64,000 nucleotides of DNA. Origin: Acidaminococcus fermentans (lineage in GTDB: Bacteria > Bacillota > Negativicutes > Acidaminococcales > Acidaminococcaceae). The stretch is taken from contig NZ_VULN01000003.1 of assembly GCF_009696675.1 (NCBI RefSeq), positions 124,001 through 188,000 of the forward strand, written 5' to 3'. Under the pieces are notes generated by a model. It was not told the DNA's origin. It ran no database searches and saw nothing but the letters and a program-made list of their open reading frames with translations. This document shows positions 34,155 through 41,536 of this stretch, piece after piece. The number at the start of each line of letters is the position of its first letter. Position 1 is the stretch's first letter. Position numbers and translations under genes: made by a program.

Positions 34155-34183
34155 TTGGGGAGTGCCTTCCCCAAACCCTGCTC
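34155..34183 (+). other. oriT: Candidate oriT / nic region
   Basis: TTGGGGA (34155-34161) and TCCCCAA (34168-34174) form an inverted repeat immediately followed by ACCCTGCTC, which resembles the YATCCTG-type nic sites of MOBP relaxases. It lies 35 bases before mobC in a 500-base non-coding stretch (33721-34217). A second small dyad GCCC-TTAC-GGGC follows at about 34189. The assignment is by position and pattern. Confidence 0.55.
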
Positions 34184-34217
34184 ATGCGCCCTTACGGGCG
34201 AGAAAGGAGGTCACACC

Positions 34218-34616
34218 ATGCGAAAGAAATACAACACGCCCCACCGCAGCCGCGTTGTGAAAACCCGGCTGTCCGAAGATGAGTATGCCGACTTCACAGC
34301 GCGGCTTGCGCCCTATGGTATCAGCCAGTCCGAATTTCTCCGGCAGGCGATACGGCGGGCGACCATACGCCCGGTTGTCCATGTGTCGTCGGTCAATGAC
34401 GAGTTGCTTTCCGCTGTCGGGAAGCTGACAGCCGAGTACGGCAGGATCGGCGGCAACCTCAATCAGATTGCCCGGTATCTGAACGAATACGGCGTACCCT
34501 ACAACACCCTTTCCGGCGAGGTACGCGCCGCCATATCCGACCTTGCCGTCCTCAAGTATGAAGTCCTCAAGAAAGTAGGTGACGCGGTTGGCAACACTCA
34601 AGCATATCAACTCTAA
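34218..34616 (+). CDS. mobC: MobC-like mobilization accessory protein
   Basis: The 132-residue basic protein has a ribbon-helix-helix-like N-terminal part (VVKTRLSEDEYADFTARLAPYGISQSEFLRQA) and a MobC-type C-terminal segment (AEYGRIGGNLNQIARYLNE). Such proteins bind oriT and help relaxase nicking. AGAAAGGAGG precedes ATG 34218; the longer open frame upstream is non-coding. The relaxase start overlaps its 3' end by 38 bases. Confidence 0.9.
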   Translation: MRKKYNTPHRSRVVKTRLSEDEYADFTARLAPYGISQSEFLRQAIRRATIRPVVHVSSVNDELLSAVGKLTAEYGRIGGNLNQIARYLNEYGVPYNTLSGEVRAAISDLAVLKYEVLKKVGDAVGNTQAYQL

Positions 34617-36213
34617 AAACGCCGACTACGGAGCCGCCGAGCAATATCTTCTCTTTGAGCATGACGAGTTTACCATGAAGCCCGTCCTTGATGAAACCGG
34701 CAGGCTTATCCCCCGCGAGGACTACCGGCTGTCCACGCTGAACTGCGACGGGGAGGATTTTGCCGTTGCGTGTATGCGGGCCAATCTCCGCTATCAGAAA
34801 AACCAGCGGCGGGAAGATGTGAAAAGCCACCACTACATCATCAGCTTTGACCCGCGGGACGGGCCGGACAACGGCCTGACCGTAGACCGGGCGCAGGCGT
34901 TGGGGGAACAATTCTGTAAAGAGCATTTTCCCGGCCACCAGGCCCTTGTCTGCACCCACCCGGACGGGCATAACCACAGCGGCAACATTCATGTGCATAT
35001 CGTCATAAACAGCCTGCGGATTGAGGAAGTGCCGTTCCTGCCCTACATGGACAGGCCGGCCGATACGAAAGTCGGCTGCAAGCACCGATGTACCGACGCT
35101 GCCCTGCGCTACTTCAAATCCGAAGTCATGGAGATGTGCCACCGGGAGGGGCTTTATCAAATCGACCTCTTGAACGGCAGCAAGAACCGCGTCACCGACC
35201 GGGAGTATTGGGCGCAGAAAAAGGGACAGGCCGCGCTGGACAAGCAGAACGCCCCCATGATTGCCGATAGTATCACGCCCCGGCAGACCAAGTTTGAAAC
35301 GAACAAGGAGAAGCTGCGGCAGACCCTACGGAAAGCCCTTGCCACCGCCGCCAGCTTTGACGAGTTTTCCTCTCTGTTGCTGCAGGAGGGTGTGACCGTC
35401 AAGGAGAGCCGGGGGCGGCTTTCCTACCTCACGCCGGACAGGACAAAGCCAATTACCGCCCGGAAGCTGGGCGACGATTTTGACCGCGCCGCTGTCTTTG
35501 CCGTTTTAGAGCAAAACGCCGCCAGAGCAGCCGAAGCGCCAGCCAGATCCCCCGATCCCCCACGCACCATAAAAGACCGCTTGCAGGTTGCCAGAGCCGA
35601 GATAGCCGCCCCGAAACAGGACGGAGTGCAGCGGCTTGTGGACATTGAGCAGAAAATGGCCGAGGGCAAAGGCCGGGGCTATGAACGCTGGGCGAAGATA
35701 CACAATCTGAAGCAGGCCGCCAAAACGCTGTCCGTCTACCAGCAATACGGCTTTACTTCCCCGGAGCAGTTAGAAGCCGCCGTTGACACCGCCTATCAGA
35801 AAATGCGCCAGACCAGCGGCGAACTGAAAGCACTGGAAACGAAGCTGCAAGGGAAAAAGAAGTTGCAGCGGCAGGTGTTGGCCTACGCCCAGACCAAGGC
35901 CGCCCGCGACGGGCTGCGGGCACAGAAATCCGAGAAAGCCCGCGCCGCATACCGGCAGGCCCATGAGAGCGATTTTATCATAGCCGACGCAGCAGCCCGG
36001 TATTTCAAGGCGCATGGCATTACCAAGCTGCCCGCCCGGAAAGCGTTGCAGGCCGAGATCGAGCAGCTTATCTCCGAGAAAGACGGCCTGTATAACACCT
36101 ATCACGAACAGAAACAGCGGTTCAAGGAGTTGCAGACCGTCAAGCGGAACATCGACCAGATTTTGCGCCGGGACGAGCCGCACCGCAGAAAGGAGCAGAG
36201 CCATGAGCGATAA
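34579..36213 (+). CDS. mobA: MobA/VirD2-family (MOBP) relaxase
   Basis: The 544-residue protein has the relaxase metal-binding histidine cluster HPDGHNHSGNIHVHI from His127, the family's third motif, within an N-terminal domain of about 180 residues. A long coiled-coil C-terminal region (about 300-540) follows. It should nick oriT and pilot the strand. The start is GTG 34579, inside mobC, after AAAGTAG. Translational coupling with mobC is likely. The gene after it overlaps its end by 11 bases. Confidence 0.93.
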   Translation: MTRLATLKHINSKNADYGAAEQYLLFEHDEFTMKPVLDETGRLIPREDYRLSTLNCDGEDFAVACMRANLRYQKNQRREDVKSHHYIISFDPRDGPDNGLTVDRAQALGEQFCKEHFPGHQALVCTHPDGHNHSGNIHVHIVINSLRIEEVPFLPYMDRPADTKVGCKHRCTDAALRYFKSEVMEMCHREGLYQIDLLNGSKNRVTDREYWAQKKGQAALDKQNAPMIADSITPRQTKFETNKEKLRQTLRKALATAASFDEFSSLLLQEGVTVKESRGRLSYLTPDRTKPITARKLGDDFDRAAVFAVLEQNAARAAEAPARSPDPPRTIKDRLQVARAEIAAPKQDGVQRLVDIEQKMAEGKGRGYERWAKIHNLKQAAKTLSVYQQYGFTSPEQLEAAVDTAYQKMRQTSGELKALETKLQGKKKLQRQVLAYAQTKAARDGLRAQKSEKARAAYRQAHESDFIIADAAARYFKAHGITKLPARKALQAEIEQLISEKDGLYNTYHEQKQRFKELQTVKRNIDQILRRDEPHRRKEQSHER

Positions 36214-36589
36214 CCTGCCCCACATGGACTACCGCCAGCACCGGCGGGCGCGGCGGCTGGTACATGAGTGCTGTAACTACGATGAGGGGAACTGCCTGCT
36301 ATTGGACGACGGGGAGCCTTGCGTGTGCGTCCAGAGCATTTCCTTTTCCCTCATGTGCCACTGGTTCCGTGTGGCTGTCCTGCCCCTTGACGGGGAGCTG
36401 GCCGCAGCCCTCTTGTGCCGGGGAAGCCGGAAACGGTGTGCCGTCTGCGGGGCGGCCTTTGTCCCCAAATCCAACCGGGGAAAATACTGCCCCGACTGCG
36501 CCGGGCGCATGAAGAAAATCAAAGCCGCCGAGAGAAAGCGGAAACAAAGGCAGAGATGTCACGCTTTAGAGCCTTTCAAACCCGCATAA
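36203..36589 (+). CDS. Cysteine-rich protein of mobilizable elements
   Basis: The 128-residue product has a C-terminal zinc-ribbon-like CAVCGAAFVPKS…KYCPDCAG and several further cysteines in its first half (CCNYDEGNC…CVCVQS). A Lys/Arg-rich tail follows. Proteins of this design occur between relaxase and repA genes in related Firmicutes elements; function unknown. AAAGGAG precedes ATG 36203 and it overlaps the relaxase end. Confidence 0.8.
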   Translation: MSDNLPHMDYRQHRRARRLVHECCNYDEGNCLLLDDGEPCVCVQSISFSLMCHWFRVAVLPLDGELAAALLCRGSRKRCAVCGAAFVPKSNRGKYCPDCAGRMKKIKAAERKRKQRQRCHALEPFKPA

Positions 36590-36661
36590 ATCAAGGCTTT
36601 TTTCGTGGGTGTCAAAGGGTACGCGATACATTTATCCTTTTCCCCCGGAAACGGCGTTTTA

Positions 36662-37456
36662 ATGCGTGACAATACGCCAAAATCAACCCGAACACAGGGA
36701 GGTGATCCTATCGCTGATTATATCAGGGCAGACACGCGGCTGCCCGCCTATCTGCCGTATCCCCGTTTCCTGCTGAAAATGGAGATTTCACAGACCGCCA
36801 AGCTGCTGTATTCGCTGCTGTTAGACCGTTCCACCCTCTCCCAGAAAAACAAGTGGCTGGACGACGAGGGCAGGATTTATATTATCTATCCCATCGCGGA
36901 GATAGCAGAAATACTGGATAAAGGCAGCACCACCATCAAGGGGGCGCTTAATGAACTGGACACGGCGGGGCTGTTGGAACGGGAACGGGGCGGCTTCTCC
37001 GCACCGAACCGGCTTTATGTCAAAGTACCGCCAGTGCCACAGGTACAGTTTTCAGACCAACTGATGGCCGGAAGTCCGCCCCTCATAGAGCCGGAAAACC
37101 GTCCTACTGATGGTCAGAAAACCGACCTTATGATGGTCGGAAAACCGTCCCCTAACCAAACTACTATAAACAACCTTACAGAGAGCCAAACAAAGGGAGT
37201 GAGTGGGGGGCCGTCCGCGCCCTATGGCCGATATGGAAATATTTTTCTGTCACAGACCGAATACGACGAGTTGCAGGCAGAGTACCCTGACAGGCTGGAA
37301 CGGTTCATCGAGGAAATGAGCCGCTACCTTGCCGCCAACGGGAAAAGCTACCAGAACTATGCCGCCGCCCTGCGGATATGGGCGGGGAACGACAAAAAGG
37401 AAGCCCCTAAAAAGGGCATACCAGACTACTCATGCAAGGAGGGCGAGAGTTTATGA
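36662..37456 (+). CDS. repA: RepA N-terminal-domain replication initiator
   Basis: The 264-residue protein has the RepA_N winged-helix region (YLPYPRFLLKMEISQTAKLLY … IYPIAEIAEILDKGSTTIKGALNELDTAGLL), shared with theta-replicating plasmid initiators. A Pro/Ser-rich linker and a C-terminal domain follow. The ATG at 36662 lacks a clear Shine-Dalgarno; an alternative non-AUG start after GGAGGTGAT at 36709 would remove about 18 residues. Its stop overlaps the ATPase start as ATGA. It implies the excised circle may replicate. Confidence 0.88.
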   Translation: MRDNTPKSTRTQGGDPIADYIRADTRLPAYLPYPRFLLKMEISQTAKLLYSLLLDRSTLSQKNKWLDDEGRIYIIYPIAEIAEILDKGSTTIKGALNELDTAGLLERERGGFSAPNRLYVKVPPVPQVQFSDQLMAGSPPLIEPENRPTDGQKTDLMMVGKPSPNQTTINNLTESQTKGVSGGPSAPYGRYGNIFLSQTEYDELQAEYPDRLERFIEEMSRYLAANGKSYQNYAAALRIWAGNDKKEAPKKGIPDYSCKEGESL

Positions 37457-38295
37457 AGAATGAAATCAACGCGGTTTTGGAGAATATGACGACCACCATC
37501 CCGGAGCCGGAGGACTACACCGGCGAGGACGGTTTACTGTACTGCGGCAAGTGCCGCAAGCCGAAAGAAGCCTATTTTGCGCCGGATAAGGCCGCTATCT
37601 TCGGGCGCGACCGCCACCCGGCAGAGTGCGACTGCCAGAGAACCGCCCGCGAGGAACGGGAAGCCGCCGAAAAGCGGCGCAGACACCTTGACACCGTGGA
37701 AGAACTGAAACGCCGGGGCTTTACCGACCCCACCATGCGGGACTGGACTTTCGAGAACGACAACGGCAGGAACCCGCAGACCGGGCTTGCCCGCCGGTAT
37801 GTGGAGCATTGGGAAGATATGCGGACAGACAATATCGGCTGCCTGTTCTGGGGCGGCGTAGGCACCGGCAAAAGCTACCTTGCAGGCTGTATCGCAAACG
37901 CCCTCATGGAGAAAGAAATCCCCGTCCGCATGACGAACTTTGCTCTTATCCTCAATGACCTTGCCGCCAGCTTTGAGGGGCGCAACGAGTACATTTCCCG
38001 CCTTTGTCGTTATCCGCTGCTGATCCTTGACGACTTCGGCATGGAACGCGGGACGGAATACGGGCTGGAACAGGTGTTCAATGTGATTGACAGCCGTTAC
38101 CGCAGCGGCAAGCCGCTGATCGTCACGACCAACCTTACGCTGGACGACCTGCACAACCCGGAGGACACCGCCCATTCCCGGATTTATGACCGCCTGCTTT
38201 CCATGTGCGTCCCGGTACGCTTTACCGGCGACAACTTCCGGCAGGAAACCGCCAAGCGGAAAATGGAGAGCATGAAGAAACTGATTACCGACTGA
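37453..38295 (+). CDS. DnaC/IstB-like ATPase (helicase loader type)
   Basis: The 280-residue protein has an N-terminal cysteine cluster (YCGKCRKPK…CDCQR) that may bind zinc. The AAA+ domain follows with Walker A GGVGTGKSYLA from about residue 134 and Walker B LLILDDFGMER. It is related to DnaC/DnaI helicase loaders. The start ATG overlaps the repA stop (ATGA), so the two are coupled and form the replication module of the inner element. Confidence 0.93.
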   Translation: MKNEINAVLENMTTTIPEPEDYTGEDGLLYCGKCRKPKEAYFAPDKAAIFGRDRHPAECDCQRTAREEREAAEKRRRHLDTVEELKRRGFTDPTMRDWTFENDNGRNPQTGLARRYVEHWEDMRTDNIGCLFWGGVGTGKSYLAGCIANALMEKEIPVRMTNFALILNDLAASFEGRNEYISRLCRYPLLILDDFGMERGTEYGLEQVFNVIDSRYRSGKPLIVTTNLTLDDLHNPEDTAHSRIYDRLLSMCVPVRFTGDNFRQETAKRKMESMKKLITD

Positions 38296-38309
38296 AAGGA
38301 GTATTGCCT

Positions 38310-38504
38310 ATGGCAGATAACAAGCAGCACGACACCCGCACCACCCGCCGCCCTGACTGTGTGACGGAAATCCGCATGGGCAATTCCGTCCTTGTCGTGT
38401 CCGGCTATTTCAAGAAAGACACCACAACCACAGCCGCCGACAAAATGGCGCGGGTACTGGAAGCGGAAGCCGCTGCTACACAGGAGCCGACTTATCCGGC
38501 GTGA
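38310..38504 (+). CDS. tnpW: TnpW-type transposon-encoded small protein
   Basis: The 64-residue product (MADNKQHDTRTTRRPDCVTE… VVSGYFKKDTTTTAADKMAR) matches the layout of TnpW proteins found beside large serine recombinases of Tn4451-like elements. Their role is not established. GAAAGGAGT lies upstream of ATG 38310. Confidence 0.75.
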   Translation: MADNKQHDTRTTRRPDCVTEIRMGNSVLVVSGYFKKDTTTTAADKMARVLEAEAAATQEPTYPA

Positions 38505-38568
38505 ACCGGGGCATGGAAAAGCGGCCATGCCAGGGAGCATGACCGCTGGAACGAAAATCGGAAGTGCT

Positions 38569-38769
38569 TTAGCAATTCTTAATCTCATTCTCTATAAAAT
38601 AATTTGCAATTTCAAAGGCTTTTATTCTTCTCTTTGCCAATGTGATTTGTGATTTATAACGCTCGGAATTATCCTTTGATTCAAATGTTTTTACTGTTTC
38701 TCTTAGCTTGTGCAGAGTTGAATCAATTTGCCTTTTGGCCGCGGTTAATTCATCTATTGTATACTTCAT
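38569..38769 (-). CDS. Small helical protein, 66 aa
   Basis: This is the only leftward gene inside the inner element. The product is predicted all-helical and charged (MKYTIDELTAAKRQIDSTLH…), likely coiled coil. The ATG at 38769 is preceded by AAAGGAGAAAAC, an excellent Shine-Dalgarno, which is why the longer open frame to 38901 is not used. I do not recognise it. Similar small genes are common next to recombinase genes in Clostridia elements. Confidence 0.7.
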   Translation of the reverse strand: MKYTIDELTAAKRQIDSTLHKLRETVKTFESKDNSERYKSQITLAKRRIKAFEIANYFIENEIKNC

Positions 38770-38994
38770 GTTTTCTCCTTTAACTTCTGATTTTTTTGTT
38801 AAATCAGAGTATACCACGGAGTTATGAACTTTTCTACTGCAAATATGGGACGACAACCCATACCATAAAAATCGGAAAATTGAAAAGCTGTAAAGAAGCA
38901 AATTTAACGCTTTTGCCGCTGTACAGCCCCCGCCGTTCCGTGGTACAATGAAACCACGGAATAGTGGGGCTGGCTGTCGGAAACGGAGGATTTT

Positions 38995-40611
38995 ATGTTA
39001 AGACAAGCCACCCAAAACCTCATTACCGCCCTTTATCCGAGATTGTCCCACGAGGATGAATTGCAAGGCGAGAGTAATTCCATATCGAACCAAAAAAGGA
39101 TACTCGAAACCTACGCAAAACAGAACGGCTTTACCAATCTGCGCTGGTACACCGACGACGGTTTTTCCGGCGCGAACTTCCAGCGGCCCGGATTTCAAGC
39201 CATGCTTGCGGACATTGAAGCCGGGAAAGTGGGTACGGTCATCGTCAAGGACATGAGCCGGTTAGGGCGAAACTACTTGCAGGTAGGGTTTTACACGGAA
39301 ATGCTGTTCCCTCAAAAGGGTGTGCGTTTTATCGCTGTCAACGATAATGTGGACAGTGCCAGCGAGGGCATGGACAACGATTTTACCCCGCTGCGAAATC
39401 TGTTCAATGAATGGCTGGTGAGAGATACGAGCAAGAAAATCAAGGCAGTGAAAAAGTCAAAAGGCATGAGCGGCAAGCCTGTTACCAGCAAGCCGGTTTA
39501 CGGCTATGTGATGGACGAGGACGAGAATTTTATTATAGACGAGGAAGCCGCCCCGGTGGTGCAGCAGATTTACCAGCTTTGCCTTGCCGGGAACGGCCCG
39601 ACCAAGATTGCCCGTATGCTGACGGAGCAGCAAATCCCCACGCCGGGGACGCTGGAATATCAGCGGACAGGCAGCACCCGCCGTTATCACCCAGGCTATG
39701 AGTGCAAATGGGCGACCAACACCGTCGTTCATATCCTCGAAAACCGAGAGTACACCGGATGTCTGGTGAACTTCAAAACGGAAAAGCCTTCTTATAAGGT
39801 CAAGCACAGCATAGAGAACCCCGTCGAGAAGCAGGCCATTTTCGAGAACCACCATGAGCCGATCATCGACAAGGAAACATGGGAACGGGTGCAGGAGTTA
39901 CGCAAACAGCGCAAACGCCCGAACCGCTACGATGAAGTGGGGCTGTTCTCCGGGATTTTGTTCTGCGCCGACTGCGGCCATGTGCTGTATCAGCAGCGGT
40001 ATCAGAACAAAGACCGCAAACAGGACTGCTACATCTGCGGCAGCTACAAGAAGCGCACCCGCAACTGTACGGCGCACTTTATCCGCACCGATCTGTTGAC
40101 CGCTGGTGTCCTGGCAAATCTCCGGCAAGTGACCGAATACGCAGCCAAGCATGAGAGCCGGTTTGTGAAACTACTTGTCCAGCAGAACGAGATCGGCGGC
40201 AAGCGAAAGACCGCCGCAGCCATCAAGCAGCTTGAACAGGCGCAGGAACGCATTTCTGAAATCAGCCGCATTATCAAGCGGCTGTATGAGGACAATGTAA
40301 ACGGCAAAATCAGCGATGAGCGTTTCATGGAACTGTCGGCTGACTACGAAGCCGAGCAAGCGGAGCTGAAAAAGAGAGCCGCCGCCCTGCAAGCCGAACT
40401 GGACAAGTCACAGGCAGCTACCGTCAACGCCGAGAAATTTATGGGCATTGTCCGCAAGCACCTTGCCTTTGAAGAACTGACCCCCACTCTCTTGCGGGAA
40501 ATGATCGAGAAAATTGTGGTGCATGAGTGCAGCTATGATGAGAACGGCACCCGCAGGCAGGACATTGAGATTTATTACAGCTTTGTCGGCAAGATTGACT
40601 TGCCCGAATAA
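38995..40611 (+). CDS. Large serine recombinase (TnpX-like)
   Basis: The 538-residue protein has the resolvase N-terminal domain with catalytic Ser18 (ALYPRLSHED), ESNSISNQKR and KDMSRLGRNYLQVG. A recombinase domain and zinc ribbon (CADCGHVLYQQRY…CYICGSYKK…C) follow, then a C-terminal coiled coil. It is the standard excision/integration enzyme of mobilizable elements of this type, with GA-centred cross-over. CGGAGG precedes ATG 38995. It ends about 100 bases from the inferred right end of the inner element. Confidence 0.94.
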   Translation: MLRQATQNLITALYPRLSHEDELQGESNSISNQKRILETYAKQNGFTNLRWYTDDGFSGANFQRPGFQAMLADIEAGKVGTVIVKDMSRLGRNYLQVGFYTEMLFPQKGVRFIAVNDNVDSASEGMDNDFTPLRNLFNEWLVRDTSKKIKAVKKSKGMSGKPVTSKPVYGYVMDEDENFIIDEEAAPVVQQIYQLCLAGNGPTKIARMLTEQQIPTPGTLEYQRTGSTRRYHPGYECKWATNTVVHILENREYTGCLVNFKTEKPSYKVKHSIENPVEKQAIFENHHEPIIDKETWERVQELRKQRKRPNRYDEVGLFSGILFCADCGHVLYQQRYQNKDRKQDCYICGSYKKRTRNCTAHFIRTDLLTAGVLANLRQVTEYAAKHESRFVKLLVQQNEIGGKRKTAAAIKQLEQAQERISEISRIIKRLYEDNVNGKISDERFMELSADYEAEQAELKKRAAALQAELDKSQAATVNAEKFMGIVRKHLAFEELTPTLLREMIEKIVVHECSYDENGTRRQDIEIYYSFVGKIDLPE

Positions 40612-40619
40612 CCGCCCGA

Positions 40620-40652
40620 CCTATCCGACACAATGGCCAAGTGTCGGATAGG
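40620..40652 (+). terminator. Hairpin after the serine recombinase
   Basis: CCTATCCGACAC / GTGTCGGATAGG is a perfect 12-bp inverted repeat with a 9-base loop, 9 bases after the stop. A T6 run starts 12 bases later. It may double as an end structure of the element. Confidence 0.7.
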
Positions 40653-40711
40653 AACGGCAAAATTTTTTGCACTTCTATTGCTTCTTTATCACACATAAGC
40701 AAACAGATGGG

Positions 40712-40718
40712 GCATGAA
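40712..40718 (+). repeat. Right GCATGAA at the inner-element junction
   Basis: Second copy of the junction heptamer; the bases that follow continue the interrupted 28877 gene in frame. Confidence 0.7.
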
Positions 40719-40787
40719 CCACCACCACAACCACACCCCTGTATGACCATTGAAGATGTCAACAACCATTGGAACCATGAGTTGTAG
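40719..40787 (+). pseudogene. 3' part of the interrupted 28877 gene
   Basis: Twenty-two codons (PPPQPHPCMTIEDVNNHWNH…) ending at TAG 40785-40787 are in frame with codon 170 of the left fragment. The proline-rich linker followed by a short amphipathic tail is a credible C-terminus, giving an intact product of 192 residues. Confidence 0.7.
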
Positions 40788-41029
40788 ACCATTCCACAAG
40801 GAAACCCCTTCCTGTCTATGGGGAGAAGAAGGAAGCAAAACCGTTCGGCGTTCTGCTTGAAGGCCAGACCATCGGGGGCCAGAAGTGCGGCAAATTCCCA
40901 AAAGGGCGTGCGCTGCTGTTCGTCCTGGCCAATGCGGGGGCTGTGATTTGCGGCCCCCTCTTATTCATGATGAGGAAAATCATCGAGTATACGCCCCATT
41001 TTCAAGAAGAAAATCATGGGGATATATAA
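40781..41029 (+). CDS. Coding-like open frame without a clear start
   Basis: This frame runs from a TGA at 40778-40780 to TAA 41027-41029. It reads as a protein-like sequence (KPLPVYGEKKEAKPFGVLLE… and a hydrophobic LLFVLANAGAVICGPLLF). There is no ATG/GTG near the start. It lies one frame off the end of the restored 192-residue gene, so it could be that gene's degraded extension after a frameshift, or chance: a terminator-like hairpin (40937-40964) lies inside it. Confidence 0.3.
   Translation, partial: VVDHSTRKPLPVYGEKKEAKPFGVLLEGQTIGGQKCGKFPKGRALLFVLANAGAVICGPLLFMMRKIIEYTPHFQEENHGDI
40937..40964 (+). terminator. Hairpin in the right arm of the outer element
   Basis: GGGGGC and GGCCCCC around a short loop, followed by TCTTATT. 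Similar to the hairpin at 28813. The stretch 41030-41400 contains no gene I can support. Confidence 0.55.
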
Positions 41030-41256
41030 ACCCTTGCACAGAACACAACGAAAGCCCATTGGGATAGAAGCGGCGGCTTCCATGAACCAGTAAGAGGGAA
41101 TCCCTGTAGCTGAACCGTCCCCGATTTCGTCAAGGTACTGGTTCGGGCCTTCAATGTGCGAGGGTCGGGCGCACGGCGGCGGGTCTTATGAGAAATTTCA
41201 CAGATTTGTCACATTCTATACAGTGCCGCATGGATTCCCCCGCATGATGTTCGGCG

Positions 41257-41301
41257 GCGTGACATGGCGTGACCGTCACGTGACATCACCGTGACGTCAC
41301 G
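41257..41301. repeat. Cluster of GTGAC/GTCAC dyads near attR
   Basis: Within 45 bases there are repeated GTGAC and GTCAC units: GCGTGACATGGCGTGAC, GTCACGTGACATCACC and GTGACGTCACG. They include the palindromes GTCACGTGAC and CGTGACGTCACG. They lie in the otherwise empty stretch of the outer element about 190 bases from attR. Confidence 0.7.
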
Positions 41302-41370
41302 TTTTTGGGAAGTTGCTTCTAAAAGTGAAAATTTCTCTTTTCCCTGTGGAAGCGTTGAAGAACCCAAATA

Positions 41371-41398
41371 AAAAAGGCCCGATTCTTCATCGGGTCTG
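41371..41398. terminator. Hairpin before the third 19-bp motif
   Basis: AAAAAAGGCCCGA…TCGGGTC forms a 7-bp stem with an A tract on its left side, so it would terminate leftward transcription. It directly precedes motif copy 3. Confidence 0.55.
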
Positions 41399-41400
41399 GA

Positions 41401-41419
41401 CGGCTTACAGGGGAAGCGT
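41401..41419 (-). repeat. 19-bp element motif, copy 3 (inverted)
   Basis: CGGCTTACAGGGGAAGCGT is the reverse complement of the 26353 motif with one mismatch. It is 72 bases inside attR, while copy 1 is just upstream of int near attL. Confidence 0.75.
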
Positions 41420-41490
41420 GAAGTTTTATGTTATGCTCATTTTTTGCACAATCGGTGGTTTATGGCCCGCAAAGCCAGTAACCACGAGAT

Positions 41491-41511
41491 GTTAGACAAT
41501 TCGCAATAAAT
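41491..41511 (+). repeat. attR: right 21-bp core repeat of the outer element
   Basis: GTTAGACAATTCGCAATAAAT. Here the core continues into AATTGTCTA (41509-41517), giving the dyad TAGACAATT-7-AATTGTCTA, which spans element and chromosome. Confidence 0.88.
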
Positions 41512-41536
41512 TGTCTACAAATAAGAAAAAATTTAT

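Larger units (their letters stand above)
29387..40718 (+). mobile_element. tet(W)-carrying integrative mobilizable element with serine recombinase
   Basis: The 11,332-bp insert lies between two GCATGAA heptamers inside the 28877 gene. Its nearly uniformly rightward genes are tet(W), a methyltransferase, sigma-like and HTH genes, mobC, relaxase, a cysteine-rich protein, repA, a dnaC-like gene, tnpW and a large serine recombinase at the right end, plus one small leftward gene. It has no mating-pore genes, so transfer would need a helper. The right end lies about 100 bases after the recombinase stop. Exact ends are inferred from the restored frame rather than from known ends. Confidence 0.82.
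25009..41511. mobile_element. Outer integrative element (tyrosine integrase) with nested tet(W) element
   Basis: The boundaries are the 21-bp near-identical direct repeats at 25009 and 41491, 16,482 bases apart. The integrase gene abuts the left repeat. Without the 11.3-kb inner insertion the element is about 5.2 kb: integrase, a divergent regulator pair, several small DNA-binding proteins, a zinc-binding small protein and a replication/HTH-like gene. It has no visible conjugation, capsid or relaxase genes of its own, so it resembles a phage-satellite-like or minimal integrative element. Its function beyond integration is unknown. Confidence 0.85.

Noticed and set aside
33882-34217. Upstream extension of mobC by 112 codons
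   Set aside because: The mobC Shine-Dalgarno AGAAAGGAGG sits at 34201 and the upstream stretch holds the oriT-like dyad and no conserved sequence.
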